Shown here piece after piece: positions 17,152-25,501 of a stretch of DNA of 40,428 nt. This DNA comes from an uncultured Bacteroidota bacterium (GTDB taxonomy: Bacteria; Bacteroidota; Bacteroidia; Chitinophagales; Chitinophagaceae), in NCBI GenBank assembly GCA_903903635.1, contig CAIUZK010000217.1, positions 1-40,428 on the forward strand, in the 5' to 3' direction. The notes below the pieces were generated by a model. It was not told the origin of the DNA, ran no database searches, and saw nothing but the letters and a program-made list of their open reading frames with translations. A program made the translations under genes and the position numbers. The stretch's first letter is position 1; each line of letters opens with the position of its first letter.

Positions 17152-17180
17152 AAGCCCCGGACTCCGGGGCTTCCCTTTTT
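17152..17180 (+). terminator. GC-rich hairpin with plus-strand T-run
   Basis: A perfect 9-bp stem AAGCCCCGG (17152-17160)/CCGGGGCTT (17164-17172) with an ACT loop is followed on the plus strand by CCCTTTTT. It lies 32 bp past the stop codon of the minus-strand gene at 17205, so it may end that transcript, but the T-run faces the other way. No plus-strand gene precedes it. Confidence 0.65.
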
Positions 17181-17204
17181 ATCATAACCCCCTTTTTGCT
17201 TCAG

Positions 17205-18809
17205 CTACCTTTTTACAACCAGCTTCTGTGTAATGCTATATGCATGACTACGCAGCGTAAGAAAATAAAGACCCGGCTCCAGATGATAATCCGCTGCATT
17301 TACCTGAAGATAATTTTTGCCGGCTTGCACTATTCTGTCCTTCTCAGGTTGTGCAACAATTCTGCCCGAAACATCGGTTAAAGTTACTGATACCTCACCC
17401 GCCTCAGCAATATTATAGGCCACCATTGTACTGCCTGCAAAGGGATTAGGATAGATATTAAGGCTGTTTTGCTCAGGCACAATATTGGCGGTATACACGC
17501 CCGGCCCTGTAATAGTTGAGTCAATTATAGCCGTCAGGATCTTTTGCCGGTTGGTGGGGAGGTTTTTTTCAAAAGTGCCCCAAATCGGCCTTACCACATT
17601 ATTAAATGCTGATATGTAGGTATAATCGCCAAAAAACGTACCTATTCCAGGGTTAAATGGTTGTTCGCTGATCCTGAAATTTTTAAAAGTGGTGCCACCG
17701 TCTTTCGAAACAGCCAGGTACACATCCGTAAGCGTATCAGTTATCAGATAATTGCGGCGGTCATAAAATACCACATAAATATAGCCTGTTGCCGGATCTA
17801 CAGTCATTGAATTCATAAACTGCTGCGCTACGCCGGTATCATTATTTACTTTGATAGGGGGTGTCCAGTTATCCCCTCCATCTGCCGACCGGCATATCCA
17901 TATATCCGTATTATCCACCCCATTTCTCTGATCGCTCCAGCTAATGTAAATATTACCCCTGTATGCGCTGTTGCTGATATCGCAGGCTGTATAAGGTAAG
18001 CCATTGCACCGGTTTATTCCCGGTATGTCAAAATACCATCCATCCGGCACGGTAGTAATCATCTTATCATGGACAAGCCATGTGGCGCCACCGTCCAGCG
18101 ATTTGTCAAACATCAATTGGTCATACGATGCCCAGCCCACATATATTTCGCCATTCGGCCCCACACATGGCACTGCGCCTTCTACAGTTGGGTCGGTATC
18201 AGTGCAGTCTCCCGCAGTTTCATTGAGGCGAACAGGTGTACTCCAGGTTAAACCCCTGTCTGAAGAGGAAGAGAAGAGTATATTACTGCTGTCTGAAGGG
18301 TCTGCTGTACCGTACTTATCAAATTTTGTCCAGGTTACATAAAGCGTATTAGTCTGCCTGTTGATAGCCACGCCCGGTTTGTCAGATATCGACGGCGTAT
18401 CTACCAGCCCGGTATAACCCCCATTTGTCCATGCACCGGTAATGACATTATCCAGCCGCTGGCATACTATCCTGTCTGCCCACATAGGCCAGGTATGTAT
18501 CAGCGGATTGTCGCTTAGGTGAAAATAATAAAATGCTCCTGTGGTATCGGCTATCAGTACAGGATCACCAAAAACCCCCATCGAAGAACTAAGTGTACTG
18601 TTGCTCCAATGATAACCACCATCTGTAGATATATAGCAGTTGGCCAGGTTGGCACCGGCTACCATATGGTTGGGGTTCACCGGATCAATAGCTATACTGG
18701 GTTCATTTGGTCCGTTCAAGCTGTCAATTACCACATTGTGCATTTGTGCAAGGGCGGTATTTCCGGCAATAATGCAAATCGCCAGCAGGGTTTTTCTCCA
18801 CATATTCAT
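17205..18809 (-). CDS. T9SS-secreted Asp-box (BNR) beta-propeller protein
   Basis: A 534-residue protein with a signal peptide (MNMWRKTLLAICIIAG...ALAQ, cleavage near residue 22; Met3 is an alternative start). Five Asp boxes of the S-x-D-x-G-x-x-W/F type are visible: STDGGYHW (61-68), SSDRGLTW (182-189), SLDGGATW (237-244), SADGGDNW (308-315) and SKDGGTTF (368-375), indicating a six-bladed sialidase-like propeller. The last ~85 residues (IYPNPFAGS..., VTLTDVSGRIV, PGLYFLTLRS) are a type A T9SS sorting tail, so it is exported across the outer membrane. Sialidase activity is not established; the catalytic residues were not confirmed, and many such proteins are non-enzymatic. Confidence 0.83.
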   Translation of the reverse strand: MNMWRKTLLAICIIAGNTALAQMHNVVIDSLNGPNEPSIAIDPVNPNHMVAGANLANCYISTDGGYHWSNSTLSSSMGVFGDPVLIADTTGAFYYFHLSDNPLIHTWPMWADRIVCQRLDNVITGAWTNGGYTGLVDTPSISDKPGVAINRQTNTLYVTWTKFDKYGTADPSDSSNILFSSSSDRGLTWSTPVRLNETAGDCTDTDPTVEGAVPCVGPNGEIYVGWASYDQLMFDKSLDGGATWLVHDKMITTVPDGWYFDIPGINRCNGLPYTACDISNSAYRGNIYISWSDQRNGVDNTDIWICRSADGGDNWTPPIKVNNDTGVAQQFMNSMTVDPATGYIYVVFYDRRNYLITDTLTDVYLAVSKDGGTTFKNFRISEQPFNPGIGTFFGDYTYISAFNNVVRPIWGTFEKNLPTNRQKILTAIIDSTITGPGVYTANIVPEQNSLNIYPNPFAGSTMVAYNIAEAGEVSVTLTDVSGRIVAQPEKDRIVQAGKNYLQVNAADYHLEPGLYFLTLRSHAYSITQKLVVKR

Positions 18810-18887
18810 ATTTATCTTGCTGGTAAAGATAGGCAGGATATAAATGTAATCAGGAAATCAACGTTCCTAAGTTTACCTTCTTCCTCT

Positions 18888-18895
18888 TAAATTTG
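18888..18895 (+). promoter_or_regulatory. Putative -7 promoter element for the nitroreductase gene
   Basis: TAAATTTG matches TAnnTTTG and ends 9 bp before the ATG at 18905, implying an almost leaderless transcript. Only a weak GTTC stands in the -33 position. Confidence 0.45.
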
Positions 18896-18904
18896 TAACT
18901 ACGT

Positions 18905-19489
18905 ATGAATAACGATCAATTTCAGCAGGTTGAAAAGACCATCAAGGACAGGCGCTCGGTAAGCTGGGCAAAAATGAACGGGCAGCTAATAGCCAACGAA
19001 ACAGTAAACCAATTACTCGAGTTGGCACATTGGGCGCCCAACCATGGCCATACCGAACCATGGCAGTTTTTTGTGTACAGTGGCGAGGCACTTAAAAATT
19101 TCGGTAAAACCCATGCCGACCTATACTGGAACCATACAGCTGAAGATAAAAGGCTGGAAGCCACACGCGAAAAACTGGAGCATACCGTTGATAAGGCTTC
19201 GCACCTCATCATAGCTGTGATGAAAAGGGGTGAGCATATTAAAATTCCACAGATAGAAGAAATTTCTGCCGCATCTGCCGCAGTGCAAAACATACTGCTT
19301 GGCGCTGCAGCCATGGGTATCTCATCCTTATGGAGCACCGGGGGAATGGCTCACAGCAATGCACTGAAAGACCACCTGCAACTGCTGGCTGATGATATTG
19401 TACTGGGTATGATATACCTCGGATATACTGATGAACCTGCAAAAGAGGGCACAAGGAATGCCATAGCAGGAAAAGTAAAATGGATGTAA
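18905..19489 (+). CDS. YdjA-like nitroreductase family flavoprotein
   Basis: A 194-residue FMN-dependent nitroreductase. RRSV (residues ~17-20) is the FMN-phosphate-binding segment. APNHGHTEPWQF (~44-55) is the characteristic motif of the YdjA branch. The C-terminal half has AASAAVQNILLGAAAMGISSLWSTGG, described as ~121-146, lining the flavin and dimer interface. Such enzymes reduce nitro or quinone-like substrates with NAD(P)H in the cytoplasm; the natural substrate is unknown. It is divergent from the minus-strand propeller gene, with a promoter box just ahead. No operon partner is obvious, as the next gene is a lipoprotein 151 bp away. Confidence 0.85.
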   Translation: MNNDQFQQVEKTIKDRRSVSWAKMNGQLIANETVNQLLELAHWAPNHGHTEPWQFFVYSGEALKNFGKTHADLYWNHTAEDKRLEATREKLEHTVDKASHLIIAVMKRGEHIKIPQIEEISAASAAVQNILLGAAAMGISSLWSTGGMAHSNALKDHLQLLADDIVLGMIYLGYTDEPAKEGTRNAIAGKVKWM

Positions 19490-19640
19490 AAAAGCCATTT
19501 CATTGCAATTCAGGATTATCTGATTATACACATGAATGGCTCGAATAGCCGGGTAGCCATTGGTATAATTGAAAAAAACATGCTATTTTCAGATGATTTT
19601 TTAATATTATGAACGTATCTTTCCGCTTTAAAATGTCCGT

Positions 19641-20363
19641 ATGCGAAAAATAGTTTTATTCTTACTGAGTTTTTGTATCGTTATTGCAGCCTGCAATAAA
19701 ACCGTAAAACAAACACTTGATTACAGTATATCAAACGATGCTGCTCAGACCGGGGTTTATGATTTGTATATTCCCGACACCGGAACTATTACAATGCCAT
19801 TCCTTGTTAAGTTTATGTCCGGTTATCCTCAGGATTCAGTGAAACTGGTATTTCGTGGTGCGCCCAATGGTATCAAAATAACGCCTGATACCATTACCGC
19901 CATTCCTACGTTTACTGCTGATTTTCAGTTTTATACAAACTTTTTCACCCACGGTTCTTACCCGCTTACGCTTACTGCATATACACCCACAAGGTTGCCT
20001 GTTACTTACAATCTTAACGTTCATGTTGTACCTGCAAATGCAGCTTCCATGTTCTTTGGCGCACTTAACGACAGTAATGCATGCACTGCCCGCACTTACA
20101 AATACAGTGCCACAGGCGTAAATTCAGGCTATGTAAACCTGCTCACTATCAATAACTTTGGCGGGTATGGTACCAATGTAAACGTAAATGTAATTTTCAA
20201 CCTGCAGAACAATACCCTGGATATACCTAGCCAGTTATGTGGTAATGGCAGTACAGTAATCGGCCATGGTACTTTTACCGAAACACAAATGGTAATCTAT
20301 TATGATGCCAGCAGTACACCTACCAATCCTGCCGAATCTTGTGTATCTGTTTATACGAGATAA
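19641..20363 (+). CDS. Uncharacterised lipoprotein
   Basis: 240 residues starting MRKIVLFLLSFCIVIAAC, a lipoprotein signal with lipobox IAAC and lipidated Cys18. The mature part looks all-beta, with an Ig-like segment around residues 35-130 (a PFLVKFMSG..., FRGAPNGIKITP, PLTLTAYTP pattern) and a C-terminal segment with three cysteines (CTA, LCGN, SCVS). A location anchored in the outer or inner membrane, facing the periplasm or surface, is inferred from the signal. No family is recognised. It is followed 39 bp later by kbl, but a functional link is not evident. Confidence 0.7.
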   Translation: MRKIVLFLLSFCIVIAACNKTVKQTLDYSISNDAAQTGVYDLYIPDTGTITMPFLVKFMSGYPQDSVKLVFRGAPNGIKITPDTITAIPTFTADFQFYTNFFTHGSYPLTLTAYTPTRLPVTYNLNVHVVPANAASMFFGALNDSNACTARTYKYSATGVNSGYVNLLTINNFGGYGTNVNVNVIFNLQNNTLDIPSQLCGNGSTVIGHGTFTETQMVIYYDASSTPTNPAESCVSVYTR

Positions 20364-20402
20364 TAGTATTACGCGGTTAGCGATAGTTTAAAAATTCAGA
20401 TC

Positions 20403-21596
20403 ATGTCAAGTCCATCATTCTATACACGCCTGCAAAAAGAATTGCAGGAAATTACCGATGCAGGTCTATTTAAGAAAGAGCGCATTATTGAATCGCCTCA
20501 GGGAGCGGAAATTGTCGTAAATGGACGTACCGTACTTAATTTCTGTGCCAATAATTACCTGGGCTTATCCTCGCACCCAAAAGTGGTTGCTGCTGCTAAG
20601 GCGGCTGTAGACCATCGCGGATACGGTATGAGTTCAGTGCGTTTTATTTGCGGTACGCAGGATATCCATAAAGAACTGGAAGAAAAGATTTCTAAATTCC
20701 TGGGTACTGAAGATGCCATACTTTATGTGGCTTGCTTTGATGCCAACGGTGGTGTGTTTGAACCATTGCTGGGCGAAGAAGATGCCATTATCAGCGATGA
20801 GCTGAACCATGCCTCCATAATAGATGGTGTGCGCCTTTGTAAAGCACGCCGCGGTCGTTACAAGCATAACGATATGGCCGACCTGGAAGCCCAGTTGCAG
20901 GCCAATATGGACTGTCGTACCCGCATTATAGTTACCGATTCTGTTTTCTCAATGGACGGCACTATTGCCCAGTTGGACAAGGTGTGCGACCTGGCCGATA
21001 AATATGATGCGTTGGTAATGATAGATGAAAGTCATTCATCGGGATTCATGGGCGCTACCGGAAGGGGTGTACATGAACTGTGTGGTGTAATGGGCCGGAT
21101 AGATATAATTACCGGCACATTGGGTAAGGCGCTCGGTGGCGCTTCTGGTGGTTTTACCAGTGGCCGCAAAGAAATTATCGATATGCTGCGCCAGCGTAGC
21201 CGTCCTTATTTATTCTCCAACTCTTTAGCCCCTTCTATTGTAGGCGCTTCCATAGCCGTGCTGGATATGCTGAGCGAAACAACAGCGCTGCGCGATAAAC
21301 TGGAAGAGAATACACTTTACTTCCGTAAACGCATGACCGAGGCCGGTTTCGATATTAAGCCCGGTACACACGCCATTTGCCCCATAATGTTGTATGATGC
21401 TGTGGTAGCCCAGAAATTCGCCGCCCGCATGCAGGATGAAGGCATTTTCGTAACCGGATTCTTCTTCCCTGTAGTGCCTAAAGGACAGGCCCGTATCAGG
21501 GTTCAGATTTCAGCAGGTCATGAACGCCACCACCTCGATAAAGCTATTGATGCATTTATCAGTGCAGGTAAAGACCTTGGGGTGCTGAAAGCATAG
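20403..21596 (+). CDS. kbl: Glycine C-acetyltransferase (2-amino-3-ketobutyrate CoA ligase)
   Basis: A 397-residue PLP enzyme of the alpha-oxoamine synthase family. The cofactor lysine is Lys242 in [15 protein letters not shown]. Asp208 and His211 in [10 protein letters not shown] contact PLP, and [10 protein letters not shown] (50-59) and [15 protein letters not shown] (~79-93) are typical of Kbl. It cleaves 2-amino-3-ketobutyrate with CoA to glycine and acetyl-CoA, the second step of threonine catabolism, in the cytoplasm. Threonine dehydrogenase (tdh), often adjacent in other bacteria, is not in this window. Serine palmitoyltransferase is the main alternative in this phylum; length and the FICGTQDIH motif favour Kbl. 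A strong terminator follows. Confidence 0.88.
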   Translation: MSSPSFYTRLQKELQEITDAGLFKKERIIESPQGAEIVVNGRTVLNFCANNYLGLSSHPKVVAAAKAAVDHRGYGMSSVRFICGTQDIHKELEEKISKFLGTEDAILYVACFDANGGVFEPLLGEEDAIISDELNHASIIDGVRLCKARRGRYKHNDMADLEAQLQANMDCRTRIIVTDSVFSMDGTIAQLDKVCDLADKYDALVMIDESHSSGFMGATGRGVHELCGVMGRIDIITGTLGKALGGASGGFTSGRKEIIDMLRQRSRPYLFSNSLAPSIVGASIAVLDMLSETTALRDKLEENTLYFRKRMTEAGFDIKPGTHAICPIMLYDAVVAQKFAARMQDEGIFVTGFFFPVVPKGQARIRVQISAGHERHHLDKAIDAFISAGKDLGVLKA

Positions 21597-21623
21597 TCTA
21601 TTAATAAAACTTTTTCTTTTTAT

Positions 21624-21660
21624 AAACAGGTGTAACACATAACAAGTGTTACACCTGTTT
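21624..21660 (+). terminator. Rho-independent terminator of kbl, probably bidirectional
   Basis: A perfect 15-bp stem, AAACAGGTGTAACAC (21624-21638) with GTGTTACACCTGTTT (21646-21660), has a 7-nt loop. It lies about 28 bp after the kbl stop and has A-rich flanks on the left arm and T-rich on the right. Confidence 0.88.
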
Positions 21661-21805
21661 CATTTTGGTAATAATCACATTGCTGGCAATACCATTGACT
21701 CAAAGCTTTTCATAGTTACATCATCAATCGTTCCTTAATTTTAAGCTCTAAATCCGGCACAATATTTGCAGTTCAAATTTGTAGCATTCTTAAAATTATC
21801 GGTCT

Positions 21806-22225
21806 ATGAAAAATCTGCTTATTATATGTGCCCTGCTATTAATTACCGCACCTACTATCCGGGCTCAGGAATTATCCCTGGCTACAGCATCTTTATATGA
21901 ATTGAAAACTGTGGATTTTTCCAAATTGCCGCCAACTAGTATTTACTATAAACACAGGGACAGGACACCTGGCACCATAGGCATGATTGTGGGTGGATCC
22001 GTTTTTGTCATTGGTGGTACAATTATGGCTGCTACATTGGACCAAGGTTCTGGAATAGGCTATGGTACCGCTTATATGGGTCTTGCAATTGGTATGACAG
22101 GAGTATTTATTGCAGGTGTAAGCGGATTAGTATATGTTGTCTGCAGAATAGCTCACGTAACCTGGGGAGGTAGGTATGCATTATATAGCACAAACAACCA
22201 ACTGGGTATTGCTCGTAATCTCTGA
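21806..22225 (+). CDS. Small exported membrane protein of unknown function
   Basis: 139 residues. An N-terminal signal (MKNLLIICALLLITAPTIRAQ) is followed by a ~30-residue soluble stretch and two hydrophobic helices (about residues 53-73, TIGMIVGGSVFVIGGTIMAAT, and 84-108), separated by a Gly-rich turn, then a short tail. It resembles small Bacteroidota envelope proteins with a glycine-rich helical hairpin but is not a family I recognise. The gene converges with the ligase-like gene 18 bp downstream. Confidence 0.6.
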   Translation: MKNLLIICALLLITAPTIRAQELSLATASLYELKTVDFSKLPPTSIYYKHRDRTPGTIGMIVGGSVFVIGGTIMAATLDQGSGIGYGTAYMGLAIGMTGVFIAGVSGLVYVVCRIAHVTWGGRYALYSTNNQLGIARNL

Positions 22226-22243
22226 TGGCTTTGTTCGGGCCTA

Positions 22244-23791
22244 TTAACTTCCTGCCTTTATAATTCTGGTCTGCTTAATTTTCCCGGGGTCGTTTTTGAA
22301 GGGACCATCACCTGTTGCAAACAGGAAGATTTCGGGTTTCAATGTCTCGGGATATTCATGCCAGGCAGCCCTGAAATCAGCATTGAGGTCAATCAGCTTT
22401 TCTAATATCGACGTGGCAAATTGTTTTTTAAGTTCGTCGGTAGGCGCTTGCGTAATTTCGAAATAAAAGGCTGGTCTTACTGCGCCATTTTTACCTTCAA
22501 GAACTGACTGGCAGAACGACCTCGTGATCTTTGCCAGTTCTTTATCGGCATAAAGGCATTGCTCAATGTCTTCAGGATATATGTTGGCGCCCATGATGCT
22601 TATGGTGTAGTCGCGCCTGCCATAGATCCACATGATTGGGAATATCAGATTTTTGTTCTCATCGCGGGGTATCAGGTTATCTATTTTATAACCAAGCGAT
22701 TGCAGCTTCTTACTTAGCTCATCATAGCGCATTATACCACCCTCGTCATGAATGTTATACCGGATTCTGGGCGAAAGCATAGACTGGCGGGTAATTGTAA
22801 ATATAAGCTCCCTGTTTTCGTTTACCTCAATATAGTGCATTATCGGATTGTACTGAAAGATCATGGGCAAGCGGGAATCGTTGCCGAAGAGAAGATTTCT
22901 GACATCAGGATGCGATCTCGCCAGATTTCTCAATGCAACGGTGAGTGGTGTTTCTCCGCCTATGCCTATTTCCAGGTCGGTAGCCCCATAGCCGCTATAA
23001 ACCTTTTTGAAGCCCGGAAGCAGATAATCTCTCAAACCTTCCGACATACCCTCACCCCCCACAAGCGCTGATATATTGTATTCCTCCCACGGAAATTTGT
23101 TTTCCCTGGCATAATCATAAAGCTGTTTCAGAAACGGGGGGTAACCTGTTATCAGGTAGTCGTGGCCAGGGCCAAAAAACTGCATGGTGTGTAGTATTTT
23201 GCCAATATCCGGACCCGTATTTTTTACAATACCATTGCGTTGCAGCGCAATACCCATATTAATACCGGTAGCCCAGGCTCCCATTGAAAAAGCATTGATC
23301 GTAATCCATGGCTTACTTCCGAAACTGAAGGTGGAAAAGTAACTGATGAATGCATGCGATTCCAGCCGTTCGCGATGGCTTCGTACCCAATTGTAAGGCG
23401 TGCCTGTGCTTCCCGAAGATTCATCTATTGCAACGCCAGTCTGCGGTATACTGCCGTTCAGACACCTTTGAGCAGTGGAGTATTTCCTTATATAGTTGTC
23501 TTTATCTGTGCAGGGTATGTCACTCCATTTTTTAATGCTGCTGCCGGCAATAAAATCCCGGTAAGCCGGCACCTTATCGTTAGCCAGGTAATAGGCTCTT
23601 CTTGCCCTGATACGGCTTGTATAATCAAGAAACCGTGGCGAAATAAGTCTGAAGGCACTGATAAAAGTATTATACTTTTTGGCCACGAAATGCAGCATCA
23701 CGTCTTTTGCAGCCAGAATTATGAATTTTATCCTGTCGGCCAATATTGGGGTTGACTTATTGAAATGAGCACTATTTGCCAGCGTTTGCAT
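22244..23791 (-). CDS. PaaK-like adenylate-forming enzyme (phenylacetate-CoA ligase/F390 synthetase family)
   Basis: 515 residues. The AMP-binding P-loop DESSGSTGTP (~123-132) and SGYGATDLEIGIGGE (~268-282) are hallmark motifs of the phenylacetate-CoA ligase/coenzyme F390 synthetase branch. A C-terminal lid domain begins near GRRDYTISIMGANIYPEDIE (~392-412). The reaction class is ATP-dependent adenylation of a carboxylate, usually followed by transfer to CoA or another acceptor; the substrate is unknown. There are no phenylacetate genes nearby, so catabolism of phenylacetate is unlikely, and a biosynthetic or surface-glycan role is possible. The start at 23791 is uncertain; Met32 (MLHFVAKKY) is an alternative. 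Confidence 0.78.
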   Translation of the reverse strand: MQTLANSAHFNKSTPILADRIKFIILAAKDVMLHFVAKKYNTFISAFRLISPRFLDYTSRIRARRAYYLANDKVPAYRDFIAGSSIKKWSDIPCTDKDNYIRKYSTAQRCLNGSIPQTGVAIDESSGSTGTPYNWVRSHRERLESHAFISYFSTFSFGSKPWITINAFSMGAWATGINMGIALQRNGIVKNTGPDIGKILHTMQFFGPGHDYLITGYPPFLKQLYDYARENKFPWEEYNISALVGGEGMSEGLRDYLLPGFKKVYSGYGATDLEIGIGGETPLTVALRNLARSHPDVRNLLFGNDSRLPMIFQYNPIMHYIEVNENRELIFTITRQSMLSPRIRYNIHDEGGIMRYDELSKKLQSLGYKIDNLIPRDENKNLIFPIMWIYGRRDYTISIMGANIYPEDIEQCLYADKELAKITRSFCQSVLEGKNGAVRPAFYFEITQAPTDELKKQFATSILEKLIDLNADFRAAWHEYPETLKPEIFLFATGDGPFKNDPGKIKQTRIIKAGS

Positions 23792-23967
23792 TTTTCAGAA
23801 TGGTTTTAAAAAGATGATTGAATGTATACTCAGCAAGCCGCCCAAAAAAGGAAAAGTTGTCTGTATTATTTCCCGGCGCTACGTTGATAATCATTGAATA
23901 TTCAGACTGCAAAGGAATTTCTAGTTCAAAAAAAATCAGGGCATTATGATGGGCTATCAACTATTCA

Positions 23968-24357
23968 TTACGAAATCGAAATTCGCCTCTTCCTCTGCCA
24001 GTTGCTTAACAGGAAAAGTGTACCTACAAGAACAAATGGAAGGGTGATAGTAGCAATAATCCCCAGGCTGATCAATACAGAATGATTCATGTGGTAGTTG
24101 TGCGAATAAATTGCAGGGGTAAATCCAAGGCCAATCAGTATAAAAATTATGCCACCAACCATTTCCCATTTCCAGGCTACCAGCAAAATACCCAGCAAAA
24201 TAAAGGAGGGAATAAGATGCATAAAGAAATGGCCAAGCTGCTGCCATATGGTAAGTCCGGGTTGGAATGCATCTGCAGCGAACATGCTGATGAATAGAAT
24301 AGCCGCAATACAAATAATACGAGGCAGCCAATAAATAACTTTGTGTGCTGTTTTCAT
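23968..24357 (-). CDS. Four-helix integral membrane protein
   Basis: 129 residues with the start taken at MKTAHKVIYWLPRI (24357); the frame can be read 25 residues further upstream, but that extension is low-complexity and spans the promoter. Four hydrophobic helices lie at about residues 11-27, 40-60, 64-83 and 90-115, with a basic C-terminus (NWQRKRR). No catalytic residues are seen. It resembles the small DUF-type membrane proteins widespread in Bacteroidota; no function can be assigned. It has a good promoter of its own at 24401-24433. Confidence 0.72.
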   Translation of the reverse strand: MKTAHKVIYWLPRIICIAAILFISMFAADAFQPGLTIWQQLGHFFMHLIPSFILLGILLVAWKWEMVGGIIFILIGLGFTPAIYSHNYHMNHSVLISLGIIATITLPFVLVGTLFLLSNWQRKRRISIS

Positions 24358-24400
24358 TTTTATGATTTTAAATTTCTGTTTGTAATAAAAACTATCAAAA

Positions 24401-24433
24401 CAAAAATAGCAACACACATAGGAGTAAGTCAAA
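24401..24433 (-). promoter_or_regulatory. Complete Bacteroidota-type promoter for the four-helix protein
   Basis: On the minus strand TTTG (24433-24430), a 21-bp spacer and TATTTTTG (24408-24401) match the TTTG-N19-21-TAnnTTTG consensus of the Bacteroidota primary sigma factor at both boxes. This is the best two-box promoter in the window. The predicted leader is about 37 nt. Confidence 0.65.
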
Positions 24434-24473
24434 TCTCTGCAACCTTGTTGTAAATACCTGCAAGGTGGAAATA

Positions 24474-25313
24474 TCAGGTATTATATCGCACAAGGTGGTT
24501 AGGAAGTGCAATTTTGTAGGGCTCCCCCTTATTCCCTTTTATACAATAACTTGCTGCATGAGCTTTATGCTCAATAGCCGACAAAAATGTCTGATTAATG
24601 CGGGAAAGGTTTTCATGAATAGAATTGGTACGTGTATCAATGATATGGTTAATAGATTCTTCAATGTCCCTCTGCTCCGATTTGCTGGTAATCCGGCAAT
24701 ATATTTTGTACAGGTCTGCCTTATAATCACTTAGTCTCTTCAGGTAAATTCCATCATTCAGATACTTAAGAAAAAGGAAATAAACTGATTTGGGCAATGG
24801 AGTCAGTTTTACTTCAACATTATTATATCCCGGAAGAAAAATACGGTTGTTAACATCTATTTCTAACGGGCTAAGATGTTTTTTCTGTTCTATTATCGAA
24901 AGGATCTTGTTGATTATAAGTTCCGACTCTGTGTTGCGCAACGGTTTTATGCGGCTGTTAACCTCATCAATAAGATGTTCTACTATTTCATCTATCAGGT
25001 CATCCTTTATGTCAAACTTTCTTGAGAACGACTTGCAAAGGTCCACCTCATAAGGATGTATTGTACCATCGGCACAAACCATCTGGCCCATGTCGTAGAG
25101 TTGCTCTATGGCTTCAATAAGTGTATCAGGCTTTATAAAACGGGCTTTATGCGGATTGCCTATAATGCTGTCAATCTGTTCTTTTGATAATCCCTTATGG
25201 GAACCCAGCTCGTAAAGGAAATTAATTTCGGCATCGTCACACCGGCCATCGGCAATGGCTATCAGGTATAAGTTGGTGAAATGATTGCGATGCTTAATTT
25301 CTATCGGTTCCAT
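24474..25313 (-). CDS. TerB-like domain protein
   Basis: 279 residues. Residues ~10-110 fit a TerB-like alpha-helical domain (LIAIADGRCDDAEINFLYELG, then MVCADGTIHPYEVDLCKSF, the paired acidic D-x-x-x-x-x-E helices of the family). The middle (~165-215) contains LTPLPKSVYFLFLKY, a segment often found in Bacteroidota signalling or hypothetical proteins. The C-terminal ~70 residues are helical and include SINHIIDTRTNSIHENLSRINQ. No signal peptide, so cytoplasmic. The biochemical role is unknown; TerB domains bind metal in some relatives. It stands alone between a terminator palindrome and the four-helix gene. Confidence 0.7.
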   Translation of the reverse strand: MEPIEIKHRNHFTNLYLIAIADGRCDDAEINFLYELGSHKGLSKEQIDSIIGNPHKARFIKPDTLIEAIEQLYDMGQMVCADGTIHPYEVDLCKSFSRKFDIKDDLIDEIVEHLIDEVNSRIKPLRNTESELIINKILSIIEQKKHLSPLEIDVNNRIFLPGYNNVEVKLTPLPKSVYFLFLKYLNDGIYLKRLSDYKADLYKIYCRITSKSEQRDIEESINHIIDTRTNSIHENLSRINQTFLSAIEHKAHAASYCIKGNKGEPYKIALPNHLVRYNT

Positions 25314-25438
25314 ACCTTAAACAATTGTAATTAAGGGCAGGCAGCAAATTTTGTAACCGAAAATTACAGTTTTATTTTCAATCTTTCCGGAAATTGCCGC
25401 GCATTGGCTATACAAAACATAGCATCATCGGCAACGGT

Positions 25439-25495
25439 ATAATATTCAAATAAAAACGGCTCCAGAATCTGGAGCCGTTTTTATTTGAATATTAT
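25439..25495. terminator. 57-bp perfect palindrome, terminator of clpC
   Basis: Perfect 28-bp arms (25439-25466 and 25468-25495) around a single central A. The GC-rich core ACGGCTCCAGA/TCTGGAGCCGT is flanked by AAAAA and TTTTT and then AT-rich arms that also pair. It lies 6 bp past the clpC stop on the minus strand and is symmetrical, so it would terminate from either side. Confidence 0.88.
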
Positions 25496-25501
25496 TGGTA
25501 A

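Noticed and set aside
23772-23960. 62-codon minus-strand frame between the four-helix gene and the PaaK-like gene
   Set aside because: It starts with TTG, overlaps the next gene by 20 bases, has no ribosome-binding site and no recognisable motif; the in-frame ATG would leave only 40 residues.
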